Source of the DNA: Trichoplusia ni
Lineage: Eukaryota > Arthropoda > Insecta > Lepidoptera > Noctuidae
Length of the DNA stretch: 64,000 bases
Direction: 5' to 3'
Assembly (NCBI RefSeq): GCF_003590095.1
Contig: NC_039494.1
Span: 2,356,001-2,420,000, forward strand
Of the stretch, positions 1 to 12,900 are shown in pieces. Every line of letters starts with the position of its first letter. Positions within the stretch are counted from its first letter, which is position 1. Below the pieces are notes generated by a model. It did no database searches and was not told the origin of the DNA. It was given only the letters and a program-made list of their open reading frames with translations. The position numbers and the translations under genes were made by a program.

Positions 1-57
1 ATCCGGTTAGACTGAAAGCCAACCCCAACGAAGTTGGGAAAAGGCCAGGCGGATGAT
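1..57. repeat. Fragment of a lepidopteran interspersed repeat (LINE-tail-like)
   Basis: The first bases contain a segment like the 'gactggaagccgaccccaac...gttgggaaaagg...ggatgat' tail that I recall from many lepidopteran genomes, usually at the 3' end of non-LTR retrotransposon copies. The element is cut by the window edge, so neither its 5' part nor its target-site duplication can be seen. The family assignment is from memory. Confidence 0.4.
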
Positions 58-400
58 TACCCGCTATTTGGTATACTTTTTTAGTCCCAGGTTTTGCGTA
101 AATGCAAGTGAAATCATTTAAAAAAATATTGGATAAATTAAAACTACTTTCTTTACCGCTTCTACAGTCTCCATTCCAGTATTATAAGTTTTTAGTTTTG
201 TAATCTGTGGTCCGCCCTCCTTACGAGATAGGTAACCTAAAAATTTTGTTTATTGTCAGGTTGTCACTTAGTAACTGACAGTTAATAAAACCTTGTTTTC
301 GGAGGCAAGCTCAAAGTTTTACGGAATTATATTTCTGTTTGTTTTACTGTACTTATTGACAAATGTTTCACTAAAGAAACGAAGTAAAAACTGTTTTATA

Positions 401-2339
401 ATGTCTACTCGTGAAATACTTACTTTTCAATTTGGTCATTACGCGAATTATGTCGGTGCACACTTTTGGAACTTGCAAGAATTAAGTTTTGATTATACTG
501 GAACTGTTAAGACAGAGGTGAATCACGACATTTTATATCGAGAAGGTCAAACTACGAAAGGTGAAGTCACTTACACTCCTCGGCTTTTAATAGCCGACTT
601 AAAAGGTTCTTTAAAAACTTTGCCCGAGAGTGGCGGTTTACCTTATGAGTCAGAAGGACAAGGATTTTCTTGGGATGCTGTTGAAAAAGTAGAAGAGCCA
701 ACACCGCCAAAAAATGAATTCTTATCAGACATTGATACTGAAGGTAGTTAATTTTTTATTGCTCATAGTGTATACTTGCCTGGTACAATAGTTTGTTATC
801 AGCTATTATATCTAGGTATATATGAATATTTAAAGGATAATAGTAATTAAAAATTATACTGTCAAGTTGCAGACCTTTCCCTTCTATATGCCATAAAATC
901 AAAGCTTTAATAGGAACACACTGCTGTAAAGTCACAGCATGCAAATTTTATTGATTTATCATGTTGTAGGTCCAAGTCATCAAGAAAAGCAATACAATCT
1001 TGAACAAGATGTCAAAACCTGGACTGACTACTTATATCCCAGGCTCCACCCAAGATCGGTGAATATTGTCAGAGACTATGTTCATGATGACACTACTGTA
1101 AGTTCTAAATAATGTATTGTAATAATTAATCTTTACTTTTTCTTAGAAGAGTACTATTAAAAGACTTTTCTTTTTCAGGAATGCTTTGATATTCTGCACA
1201 AAGGCAAAACATTATGGAAACAAGATTATGGCGAAACTTTTACTGACAATATTCGAAAATATGTAGAAGAATGTGACAGTATGCAAGGATTCCAAATTAA
1301 TTTCGATTGTACAGATGGCTTTGCAGGCCTTGCTCTCAGCTGTGTTGAGTATCTTGCAGATGAATACTCAAAGTCTATTCTAGCCTACCCAATTATTCCC
1401 TCATATTTCCCTGATAATAATCCAACCTCACAAGAGGATAGAGACAAATCTAATCTAAAAGATTCTATAAGGTTGGTGAATACTGCACTGTCAATACAAG
1501 AACTATCAGAACATGCAACCCTATTTGTGCCTATCTGCACTGGTGATAAAGGCTGGAGAAAACCAGGAAGTCCTAGAAAGTTTGACTACCTGAATTATAA
1601 TCCTGAACTGTATTATCATAGTTCAGCATTATTAGCATCTGCTATGGACACATTGAGTCAAAAATATAGACATAAGAGCAATATCTACACTATGTCAGAT
1701 ATCTGTGCTGATTTAACTGGATATGGTAGAAAAATGGCTGCTGCTTCACTAGGAATGCCACTACCAATAAATGAAAGAGAATATTTAATAGATTTTTTGA
1801 ACAACACAACCAAACCAATTTATACATGTATTACTCCTAGTTGTAAGATAGCAACAGACAAAATATTCCAACTGATTACTGTTAGAGGAGTGCCAGAAAA
1901 TTATTTAAAGGCACCCATGAAAGAGGCCAAACAACAAATGAATATCCCAGCTTACAGGTGCACTAATGTCAAGGAAATGTTTGAATTGTACTTCCAGGCC
2001 AACAATTTCCTTTCAGCAACTAATCTAACAATATGCGAAAAACCTTTAGAAGTAAAAACTCCTTTTCCAAAGTTCTTTGCACCTGAACTCAATAAATATG
2101 GATTTGTTGGAAGTGAGGGTGATCCAGTCAAAGTAGAGAGCTGTCCTGTCGTCGCAGGATATCATAATGGTAACTTCATATCAGACATGTTAGAGAAGTT
2201 ACACAGAGAAGTTAGCAGAATAAAGTTTGCAAAACTGCACAAATTTAAGCAAGAAGGATTCGAGTCTTCAGAGTATAGTGATAGTTTAGATAGGCTTGCT
2301 GAATTCAAAGATAATTATGAAGATGACTTCGAGCTCTGA
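401..2339 (+). CDS. mst: Misato homologue (tubulin/FtsZ-like protein), 3 coding exons
   Basis: Exons are 401-743, 970-1097 and 1179-2339; all introns are GT-AG and the model gives 543 aa, close to the Drosophila protein (about 570 aa). The start at 401 is chosen because REILTFQFGHYANYVGAH at residues 3-20 is the conserved misato N-terminus; the frame is open further upstream but without family similarity. GFQINFDCTDGFAG near residues 194-207 is the tubulin-like core. In Drosophila misato is needed for mitotic spindle assembly; the human orthologue MSTO1 is a cytosolic protein that affects mitochondrial fusion and distribution. The C-terminus is acidic (YEDDFEL). A polyadenylation signal lies 65 nt after the stop. 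The gene is tail-to-tail with the CHERP-like gene. Confidence 0.93.
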
Positions 2340-2401
2340 GTAGTTATAAATTCACAGAAGTTTTATTCAAATGAACTGCTTTAAAACAACTAATCAGCTT
2401 T

Positions 2402-2407
2402 AATAAA
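2402..2407 (+). promoter_or_regulatory. Poly(A) signal of misato
   Basis: AATAAA lies 62 nt downstream of the misato stop codon, immediately before the inverted-repeat element that starts at about 2470. It sets the likely mRNA end. Confidence 0.6.
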
Positions 2408-2469
2408 ACTGTTGTTTATTATATTTGCTAAATATACCTACTTACAATAATTGTAAAACTAAGGTCCGT

Positions 2470-3126
2470 ATTACAGAAGGCTACTCAAGTCCAGTTTGAT
2501 CTTAAATCACCTGATCATAGTTTAAATATTGAATGTGCACTTGAGGGTCATTCTTATTTCAGAACATTATTCAAACTCCACTCAGCTGAATCGAGATTCA
2601 AATCGCGTCTCAAGCAGAGAATATGTCTTGTCTATGAATCAGACTGTCTTCGTTTACAAATTTATCTTTCCCGAAATTCTGGTTCAAACCGAATTAATAA
2701 TTATATTGTGATTTAAAGACGATTAAGCTTTTTAACTGTAGGTTTTATTTCGAAAATTTAAATAAATTATTGTTAAATTTATTTAAGTTATTTAAGTTGC
2801 GTAACGTTAACGTTTCATAAATATTGTTAAATAAATTATCATAATAATCAAACTATTCAAAAATATCTATTATTTCTATTACAACACAATTATTTGCTTA
2901 ACTCAAAGGAAAATCTCTGCTCAAGCGCGGCGTCGACCACACTTGAGTAATCACAGATAAAATCTCTACTTGAGTATTAATCTGGAACTGAGTAATGATT
3001 TAGAATAAGATCTACACTCAGCTGAACTATGATCACCGAATCTATGCTTGAGGAGCATTCTAAAATGAAATCTCAACTCAAATCTAGTTTTAAACAGAGA
3101 TTAGGACTTGAGTAGCCTTCTGTAAT
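2470..3126. mobile_element. Inverted-repeat (foldback/MITE-like) element, ~657 bp
   Basis: The 23 bases at 2470-2492 are the exact reverse complement of 3104-3126 (core ACAGAAGGCTACTCAAGTCC). The interior is AT-rich and carries many short subterminal words (CTCAAG/CTTGAG, ACTCAGCTGAA) in both orientations. No long open frame supports a transposase, so it is probably non-autonomous. I could not define a convincing target-site duplication, so the superfamily is open. It fills most of the space between misato and the CHERP-like gene. A 60-codon open frame at 2529-2711 lies inside it and is not regarded as a gene. Confidence 0.7.
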
Positions 3127-3373
3127 GTAAGCAAATTCATAGAATCCAGCTGTCATAATATCTGTTACCTTTTTCCACATTTAATAAGGTTGACACTTTA
3201 TTTTCTTTTGACGACTACCTTGTGGTAATTGAACTATAAAATAAAGAAAAATACTTACAATTCTTATTCTGCCAAAAAATGCATAATTTGTAACATCAAT
3301 TTTGGTGATGTTAGCTATAAGCACACTTTTGTAAAAAGGCACAAAATTAAACATGTTCGAAAATTTATATATC

Positions 3374-3379
3374 TTTATT
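3374..3379 (-). promoter_or_regulatory. Poly(A) signal of the CHERP-like gene
   Basis: AATAAA on the minus strand, about 85 nt past the CHERP-like stop codon at 3464-3466. Confidence 0.5.
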
Positions 3380-3463
3380 TAAGATGATTTAGATAAAATA
3401 AATCATATCCCAACCACGCAACATACATACACATTTACACCTATTCATGAGTCCATCTAGCGA

Positions 3464-6400
3464 TCACGATGATCGCTCTAACGCTCTCTCCTTCATCCTC
3501 GTAATAAATGCTGCGCCTTTGTTCTTTCTGAAGTTTTCATAGGGGTCGTTTAGGTTTACACCTACACCTGAAACAATATCATTAAAAAAATAGTTAATAA
3601 TGACATCTCTGCTGATGGAGGGACAAAATCAAATACATTTCTATGGGAAAGAACGTATGTTATATATTTTAATATCTCGTGTCACAATGTTTGTCTTCAA
3701 TGTACTCCTAAACCACTTAACCGATTATAATAAAATTCGCACACCATGTGCAGTTTGATCCAACTTGAGAGATAGGATAGTTTAAATCTCAAGGTATAGT
3801 CGCAATTTCTTCAAACCACGCGGACGAAGTCTCGGGCGACAGCTAGTATATATATACCTTTATACTGATCTTGTCTGTCCCGAACAATGCCGCCGCTGAT
3901 CGGCTCGGCAATGCCCTGACCGGAGGCTCCCAAACCGCCGGCGCTCCATCCCATCTTCTGTAAGAGCTGGTGGCCCTTGTTACTCGCGTCAAGTCCTGAA
4001 GTAGACGTGCTCGGGTATGCTCCGCCACTGTGTAACAAAGAACATTGTTTTTTCTTATGTAGACAAAGTTTCCACTCGCGACTTCGCTGCCGCCGCCGCC
4101 CGCTCCATCTCACGACTAAGCACTCCGTTGAGTCAGAAACTAATTGGGCAATGCCGATAAATATGTGAATGTTACAAGTTTGTCTCGACTAAGGAAAAAA
4201 TAACTTAGAACATTAACTGTAAAAGGGTAGTGTAAAGAATACCCACAGAAAACTAGGTGGAGTCGGGGATCTCGATCGTTCAACGCGCCGCGACCTCGGT
4301 GAGTCCCTGTGCCTGTCCCGTTCCTTCGATCTGCTCCGTGAACGTGACCTTGACTTAGATCGAGATCGCCGACGACCTGTAAATATATTATCGTTTTAAA
4401 TATTTATTAAGCAAGACAAACATTATGAGACCAATATTTGCAATTGCAAGATAAATAGTCGTAATATATGTCTGTGTCTGGTAATATCAATTACACCTAT
4501 GTACATTATTATATTATGTCAAAGTTCAAAAAAGATAAGAACGTTCACTTAGAAGGAATTTAAACATAACAAATGAACGTAGGTCATACGCTAACTGAAT
4601 TTTCGAGTGCGGGCATTGTTGACCCGAGAGATGTGGATGGTTTATATTGATTTTAATAATTTCCGGCTCAGGTTACGCTCAGGTTAATTTTTTTGTTTAA
4701 CTTATTTTAGTTTAATTCAATGTTCGAGTAACCTTTGTTTTGTATTCACATTATATACTACATATATACCATACCCGTTTTTTACATACGATTATCGTGA
4801 TTTTATCCGATCCGAATACTTTAACGACATTATCCTGGTTAACCGAGTTTCCACAGCCAATATAACCTAATGACCTATTTAACATTTCAAGTTCACAATC
4901 ACATTTTTCCTTGAGCTACTATAAAGTGTATCACTTTATGTAACAGTACTCACTCTCGCGGCCCTCCCGTTCCCGTTCTCTTCTCCATGATGTGGATGAT
5001 GATGACGTAGATTTTCTTCTTGGAGACGGCGACCTTGACCTTGATTTTGCCGGTGAGGGCTTCTCTGGTGTTTTACTCTTTGATCTGAGATAATTCATAA
5101 AGTATACTTATTTTAGAAAAGAATAAATGCCGAAAACGCTGATCCTTAATCACAAGTGGAGTTATGTGTTTGCAGAAGGTTGAAAAACATTCTAAATAAT
5201 GTAAGAATGAATAGTTCGTGCAAAAATATAAGAGTAATAATAAGATGTGTATGTTCGATCAGCAAAACTAGGTATCGGTTCCGAAATTATTGCGGGCAAC
5301 ATACCTGTATCTTCTCCCGGGCGGTGTTGGTTGTTTCTGCAAGTCTTTTGGTATTGGACTAGGAGACTTGGACTTCTCCCGAAAGCCCTGCGCTATCGCT
5401 TCTTCTTTCAATTTTCTAGCAGCGTTTTTAGCTTTGTAGTACTCATATAGCCCCAATTTTTCCCAGCCCTCACTGAAAGACAAGCAACATTTCAAAGTCG
5501 CACATTAAAAGTTTAGTTTTTGTAAAATTTATACATAGTTGAAAAAACACTAGCTTTATTTGGTAACACGTACTTGTCTCTGGGTCGTTCATGATTTGGT
5601 GACGCGTAGAAGGCGTCGACGGCAGCCAACAACCTTTCATTTGGCGGGGCAGGAGGAGGTAGGCGAATTTTCGCTGGATCTAACGGTCTGTATATGTCAT
5701 CTTCCAACTAAAATAGGACAAATCATAGGTTAAGGCCGAAATAGAGTAGCAACAACAAAAGTCAAATTAGATAAACAGACTACATACCATTATGAGTGGG
5801 ACCATCAAACCAGCAGGTAGTTCGAAATAGGGAACAGAGGGCATTAATTCTTCATTAATGACTTCATTGAACGGTGGGAATCCAGGTGGGGGTTTACTAA
5901 GATCTGGAAGACCATTCTGGAATGCTAACAGTGCTGGAGGTTCGTTCGGTATGAAGCCAGGAGGCGGTTGGGAAAAGTTCACATTCGGAAGATTTGATAA
6001 GTCAGGTTCCTCAACAACCTCCTTCTTCTTCTGGCTTGTTATCTGATCAAAGGTCTGACTGTCGTAACTGTTTTCGTTACCACTCAAACTGTTATTAGAC
6101 GTATAGTTGTCGCCATTTTCGCTGCCATATTGATTATTCTGATTGAAGTTGGGTTCATAGCCACCCATTGGAGGAAAGTTTTGGTCATTAAAGCTGTTGT
6201 TTTGAAAATTGTTTTGCATGTTGTTTGGTTGCATAGTATCTTTATTTTGATCATGACTGTTCTGTAATTCTATGGCGTGCTTTTGCATTTCCAATTGTTG
6301 TATCTGTTGCATTGAATGTGCAACGAAAGCTTGGTGTTGAGTTTGGTAGCTGTAAACATATTACAATTATGTTAGTCATTATTGTGATACAGTTATACCT

Positions 6401-8692
6401 TGCACAGGCGTCATACTTACTTTTCGAATGTGGACTTAGTTTGTTGTGTTAAATGTGCAATAGCATTTGAATGCTGAGAAATAAGGTTGTTCTGGTACTC
6501 CTGGTAGGAGCTGGTGGGACTCTTCATTTTCTCAATGACCGCAGTTTCGAAATAGTTAGACTTGGATTCCCAGAGACGCAGCAGCTTGTTAAGCTTAGCC
6601 TCCTGTTCCTCTGTGACGGCTGAAACAGCAAAATGATTAAACAGTTGTCATATGAGCAGGGCTGACACTAAGCAAGTTACCTGACTGGCACAAACCACAG
6701 GCGATGATGTACTAAAAATGCTTTAGATTGAAGATGATAATGCACAATTGAACACGAGAGACCTACATCTTGAGGGCATTATTATAAATATTTTACCTAT
6801 ACTGGTATTGCAAAACATTGGAACCACCACATTTTCCAAATTTTTCTTGAGATCTTCAGCGTTTTTGCGTGCACTGTAATTAGGAATAATAGCATCATAG
6901 ACACCGGACTAATAATGACACGAAGCAAAGAGATAAATATCTTAATATTACTCTCACATTACATACATCTGTATTGATTTATAATATAGTTAAAAGATAA
7001 TTACCGTCTCTTTTATATAATTGAGTAGAAAGGTAAAGATTAAGGAAATGTGACACTATATGATTTTTAACAGACTATATCATTTCCAAATCTTGTAGAG
7101 AAAATACAAAATTGAAACAATCTAATTAAAATATACTTTAACAAATTTATTTGACAAGAACCCAATAAAATCCCACAGTATCATAAAAGTTTTATTATGT
7201 AGGTAAAACAGGTTAGCAACAAATACATAAGAACCCTGATGGCAAATGAACTTATAGGTTAAATAGTCTTGTGTTGGTACTAACCAATGATGTAGAACAT
7301 CGTTGACAAGGTATATGATGTGAAGTTTCTGAGTGAATGCTGCTCCGGGCTGTGTCACCTTTCTGAGTAGATGCTGTGATATGACTTTGCCGGCGTCGTG
7401 TGATGTGGCATGCTGTAAAATCCAGCCCTTGCCTATGGGGAAGAGTATCATATAACATTAATATAAAATAGTCATTAATTCAACATGCCTGCAAACTGAT
7501 GTTTGATTTCAACGATAAATAAAAAAATCCTAACAATGTTGGTTTTTGATACCAATATGAAGTCTTAGCAGATAACTTATTCTAACTTATTTTAAGTTCA
7601 CCTGATGATATGCTGTCTTTGGTGCATGTGTCTATGATAGGTTGTAAAATGCTGTCAAGTTCACTGAGGCTGATATGGTTGTCTTCAGCCATCATCTGAA
7701 TAGTCTCCACTTGAGCCTTGCTCACCAACTCGTTGATCTTAGCTTGCTGTTGTTGGATCAACACCTAAAACATATAATAAGTCAATGAGAGAATCTTACA
7801 AGATAATTATTCGAAACTCCAAGCATTTCTAGAGACTGTGCTAGATATGACATACACATAAAAAGCTAAGTAAACGAGAGCCTAAGGATATATTAATGAT
7901 TCACACTGAAATAAAGATATAAAGAGGAAGTTGCAAGCACAATAAAGGTTTAGTTAGTCAAAACAAAATTAGTGTAAGCTTTTGCATAAATAGTATCAAC
8001 TTAAAATCTTGGTAGCAGACTAACCGTGTGTTGAGCATTTAGATTATTCTCAGACTGAGTAATTTGCTCTTTGAGCATGTTGATCTGTGCAGTGATGTTG
8101 TCGAGGTCATGGTGGGCGTGCTGCGAGGAGCCGGGCGGCGCCGAGTTGGCCGCCAGCCACTGCTGGAGCGCGGGCGCCACCGCCATCGACGCCGCTAGGC
8201 CCAGCTGAGCGGGAGTTGCTCCGGCCTGTTGGGGCATTACATATTGCCTGTTCTGTGCCATATAAGCCCCGGCGGGAGCAGGAGCCGGCTGGCCACCGGC
8301 CGATTGCTTTAGAACTATAAACAGCGGAGGTTCACTTAATCGGTTATAACAACACGCAATCAGCGATCATTGTAATATACAAAACTCTTCCATCGTTATT
8401 CTATTATGCTTACTTGCTTGCTCCGTTGTCACTTTGTACTGGTAGTAGTTGAAGTAGTCTCCGCCGTACAGGAAGCTGAATTTCGGATTGTTTTTTTGCT
8501 TGTTCTTCGTCATTTTCTCGAATTCAGGTCCATTTCTTGCGACAAACTGTGCGAGTTTGTCTATTATGTTTCGCAAGTCTTGATCTAAAAATATGAGTAA
8601 GATTAAGTTCTACAGGCAAAAACAACACAAATAATTTATAACATACGGTATAATACATAAAACAAACCTTGTGGCGGCTGCGGAAGCTCCAT
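3464..8692 (-). CDS. CHERP: CHERP-like splicing factor (SURP, CID, RS, G-patch), 14 coding exons
   Basis: Minus-strand exons in order: 8692-8668, 8584-8414, 8314-8025, 7764-7602, 7432-7285, 6873-6797, 6619-6421, 6349-5788, 5707-5574, 5472-5305, 5084-4954, 4376-4247, 4027-3858, 3567-3464. Every junction keeps frame; the total is 2472 nt (823 aa). Residues about 9-62 are a SURP domain (LRNIIDKLAQFVARNGPEFE, then FSFLYGG). Exons 4-7 (about 163-357) hold the CID-like helical domain (GAAFTQKLHIIYLVNDVLHH). Exon 8 is Asn/Gln/Pro-rich and ends in PYFELPAGLMVPLIM. RLPPPAPPNERLLAAVDAFY follows, then an RS stretch (about 646-732), a G-patch (KGHQLLQKMGWSAGGLGASG) and the conserved tail DPYENFRKNKGAAFITRMK. 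CHERP is a nuclear U2 snRNP-associated splicing factor originally linked to ER calcium release. The intron between the last two exons carries a Helitron end. Confidence 0.93.
3605..3846 (+). mobile_element. Helitron-like remnant in the last CHERP intron
   Basis: The stretch ends at 3846 with ACGCGGACGAAGTCTCGGGC followed by gacagCTAG, then T. That is a GAC-gaa-GTC hairpin close before CTAG, as expected for a Helitron 3' end inserted between A and T. It matches the 3' ends of the copies at 24.7 and 25.6 kb. The left boundary is approximate; no 5' terminus could be fixed. Confidence 0.55.
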
Positions 8693-9916
8693 TTTAAATC
8701 TAAAATAAGGTTATGTTAGTACCAATCTATATATTCTTTCACGGTAATGTCTCTTATGTATTAACCATTATTCTAAGCATCACGTCACTCAGATATTATT
8801 TCGCTTTGGTAATAATATTCTAAGTTACACGTAATAATTCAGCAGTACATGTTACGATTATCGCAAAAATAACATTTCTTTGACGACGATAGGTATAATT
8901 TTTCGGCCATTTGTAATTTCAGGGGGAAGGGTCAGGGCCTAGGGGGTGAAGGGGTGAAGTAACGGCATCAGTGTTGGCGACATAAGAACAGAATGGCAAG
9001 GGAAAATACGTTTATTCTTGGAAATAAGCGTTCAAAAACAACTGACGAATAGTTTAATTTCTCTTTCAATATTGCAAATTGTGTAACTCCGTTAGTTTAT
9101 TTGTTTCTAAAAATAATTTATCAAAAAAAAAAAAAAAAAATATTATTTTATTTGACACAAGTAAACATAATCATAAAATCTTACATGGAGACCTCCTTTT
9201 AAGTAAGTATTTACCTGTGCTAGGAGGCCTCGCTCTTCCTAATTACATCATAAACATTGTGTATCAAATTAATAGTAGATAAAAATTAAACATTACAAAT
9301 TAAAAAAAACAAAATTAAACTTAAGTCTTACTTATAAAACATTAATAAACAAATTGAGATCAATATGTGCGTTTTGTGTGTGTGTGTGCGTGTGCGTGTT
9401 AGTGTGTGTGTGTGTGTGTGTGAGTGTGTTTGTGCTAGCTCATATACTTGCTGCTTGCAGAAACAGTTCTATATCATCATAACTTTTAGATTTCAGCCAG
9501 TAAACCAAAGATTTTTTGCAGTCTCGGGATGTCAAAGGGTATATATTTAATAATTTATTTATTTTGTTGTACAGAGTTGTTGATTGTTGGACGTATTGTC
9601 TTTTTGCATAGGTGGTTTTAACATATTTTACAGGTGCTACTAAGTATTTTCTTCTCTTTTCCTGGGTTGTAGGGTTATCATTTCACATCCTTTCCGTCAC
9701 TACTCTATATGGCAACACTACACTGTAACACGGTTTCGTTGTATTGATCGCTCGACCAATGGATATTGTGGCAAAATAAATTCAATGCAGTCATTTGACG
9801 GCACGAAAGTAGTCGAAAGTCTGATGTCAAATCAGTCGACGTGAGTCGTGAATCATTGTCAAAATCATTGATAAAGTCAAAATAGTGCACCAAATAGTAT
9901 AGGAATTCCTTTAAAA
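8693..9916. promoter_or_regulatory. Shared upstream region of the divergent CHERP-like and NSF genes
   Basis: These 1.2 kb separate two head-to-head start codons. Neither gene has another recognisable exon here, so the promoters and any 5' UTR exons of both should lie inside. It contains an A-run at about 9122-9139 and a TG microsatellite (listed separately), and no open frame worth calling. I see no TATA box at a convincing position. Confidence 0.5.
9375..9434. repeat. (TG)n microsatellite
   Basis: About 60 bp of TG dinucleotides with a few interruptions (CG, TT, GA) in the CHERP/NSF intergenic region. The open frames through it are artefacts of the repeat. Confidence 0.9.
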
Positions 9917-12900
9917 ATGTCTTCAATGGTAAGTTATTTTACTCTTCATCAATAATATAGTTACCGTTTTTTCCTTTTATATTTTATGAAACCCTAACTT
10001 TCATCATATTTATTTCGATAACTCAGCTTTATCAATAGTTTTCCATGTAGAACCTACCTAGGGTAAAATTTTGTGAAGTTGTGTTAGTCAGAACTAATAC
10101 AAAAAAAACCAGGCAGATTTACAGAATACTTTGTCTAGCAAGAATCTTTAATACCAGACTATGAAAGTTACTTACCAAAACAAGTTAATAATGTAAAGTC
10201 ACCAAAAAGCCTTCCAGGTTTTTTTTTTATAAAACAAAATAATAATAGTTCTACAGTGTGTTTATCATCTAATACAGGAAGTAATGTTTTGGTCAGTGGG
10301 TAATCTTAGGGGCGGAGTGTTTTCATCAGGCAAATATCTTATCACATTATTAAATAGTCATTTTATGTTGCATACCTATTAAAATTGTGTAAGTATTGTT
10401 TTATTAAAGTTCTATAATCCCCTGCAGCGTATGAAGGCAGCCAAATGTCCATCGGACGAGTTGGCTATAACAAACTGTGCACTCATCAATCCAGATGATT
10501 TCAACAGTGATGTGAAGTAAGTAATTAATTAATCCTAGAATTTCATAAAAAGGCCAATATACTCTACTATCACAATTTGGAAACTATTTTAATATATCTC
10601 TGGCAAATGAATGATTTTATTTTTGTCTCTATACAAGAATATACATTTTGGTCCTAGAATCCGAAGTAAAGACCAAAGTATACACAAGTTATAACAAAAT
10701 TGAAAATTTATTTTCAGGCACATAGAAATTTCAACAGGACCATCACAGCATTTTGTCTTCAGTATTAGGTTTTACAGTGGTGTTGACCGTGGCACTGTGG
10801 GATTCTCCGCCCCACAAAGGAAATGGGCTACTCTTTCTATCGGTCAGGTGGGTTCATAGAACAAAAATTCATTATTGCCTAATCACAATAAAATTATACA
10901 CATGTATTCCAAATCTGTCCCAACAAAATGTTGGACCGATCTGGAATAAAATTCAACTGCATGATCAACATTGTAACTATTAATTGTCATTTTCCGTATT
11001 TCGCAATTAGTGGCCAGCAACAACTGTTTTCAGTTGATTTAGTAATCTTATCTCTTACAGACTATTGATGTTAAGCCATTTAAGGCACAAAATGCAGACT
11101 GCCTGTGCAATGTGACCCTGGAAGCAGATTTCATGGTGAAGAAGACGTAAGTGTCATAATCTAATTATGTATATCATCTGCCCTATGATGCTATAATGAC
11201 GTCATGATGCAATGAGTTGCGTTCTCATTCTTCAGTTATTTACATACCTACTTTTATTCAAAAAAGTTACTAAGTAATGTTTTTGACACGCCCACTAAGA
11301 TTGCGCGATGTCCTTCGGGGTCAAGTACTACAAGCTATGCTTCGTGCAAAGCATAAACAGACATACATGTTACAATCAAATGAAGAAATTGTTGTTGTCA
11401 ATGAGAATATAGTTTTATTAAGAGAAAAAAATACAAATGAGTTTTATAAAAAAGTATTCTTTTGCAGCACTTCAATGGAACCATATGATTCTGAACAAAT
11501 GGCTCGTGACTTTTTAATCCAGTTTTCCAACCAGATCTTCACTGTTGGCCAGCAGTTGGCTTTTGCATTCCAAGACAAAAAAGTTTTGTCTCTTATTGTT
11601 AAGAATTTGGAAGGTGAGTCTTATCTTGTAAATATAAAGGCTATACAACACTTGTTATCGCCTAGCCCTCTATATTAACGTGAGAATTATCTTTGGTCCT
11701 TTGTGTCAGTAATACCCTAACCATCTACATCCGAAAATATGTCAACCCACTGGTCAAAGCAAGGCAAAATAAATAACTATTACCTTTTTTCACAAATGTG
11801 AATTGTATAGTTCCACCTAAATATTATATTGTGTGAAATTCAGAGAACATTAATTATGCACGAAGTTTTAGAACAAATTTTCCTCTTATGTAACTTGTTA
11901 GCCCTGTGAAAAGTGATCAATATTTTCGGCCAATCTTAAAGGAAGAATGATTACCCATGCATAAAGAACTTCCTACAAATTGATATTTCTTTCAGCTGTG
12001 GATGTTCAGGCTTTAGCAGCGGGCGCCAACGCTGTTCCTCGACGTGTCAGAATGGGCCGACTTCTTCCTGATGGCAACATCCAATTCGATAAAGCTGAAA
12101 ACTCTTCTCTTAACTTAGTTGGAAAAGCCAAAGGGTAAGTGGAAGTTTTGACTTACTACTTTTTTTCTCAAAGGACCAAAATTAAGGTGGTCCTTCAATT
12201 CGTGTTTGGTTAAATAGTTTTAGACATAGCGAAAATAAATTATTCACGTAACACTAACAAAAATCTCACAAAATATATAAAACAGGAAACAGCCACGCCA
12301 GTCTATCATCAATCCTGACTGGGACTTCGGCAAGATGGGTATCGGTGGTCTGGATAGAGAGTTCAATGCAATCTTCCGACGTGCTTTTGCCTCTCGAGTC
12401 TTCCCACCTGAAGTCGTCGAACAATTAGGTGAATATAAAAGCACCCTATAGAAGTTTACTCGGACAAATTGCTATTATAAACTAATATAACTTTTATAAC
12501 GATATGCATCTTTTAACTTGGTATAAAAATGCCAAAACGATAGAAGGCTGGACGAGACTACAAAATCGTCAATTGATGTGTAAAGTATATCAATATGAAT
12601 TATTTTAGGCTGCAAACACGTGAAGGGTATCTTGTTGTATGGACCTCCCGGTACCGGTAAGACCCTCATGGCCCGTCAGATCGGAAAGATGTTAAACGCT
12701 CGTGAACCCAAGATCGTGAACGGTCCGCAAATCTTGGACAAATATGTGGGTGAGAGCGAGGCCAACATTCGACGGCTGTTCGCTGATGCCGAAGAGGAAG
12801 AGAAAAGGGTAATTAACTTGTTACAAATATTGGATCCAATATTGTTGGAATATTTGTGGCCAGTGTCCGGATGATAGTCTTTTGTTTACAGTGTGGACCA

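Noticed and set aside
2529..2711. 60-codon open frame downstream of misato
   Set aside because: It lies inside the inverted-repeat element and has no protein features.
8307..8315. Alternative acceptor for CHERP exon 3 (taaag|caatcgg)
   Set aside because: It gives the wrong phase with the exon-2 donor; tatag|ttctaaag keeps frame and yields EQAILKQ, similar to the vertebrate protein.
9365..9550. Cys/Val-rich 61-codon frame
   Set aside because: Produced by the TG microsatellite.
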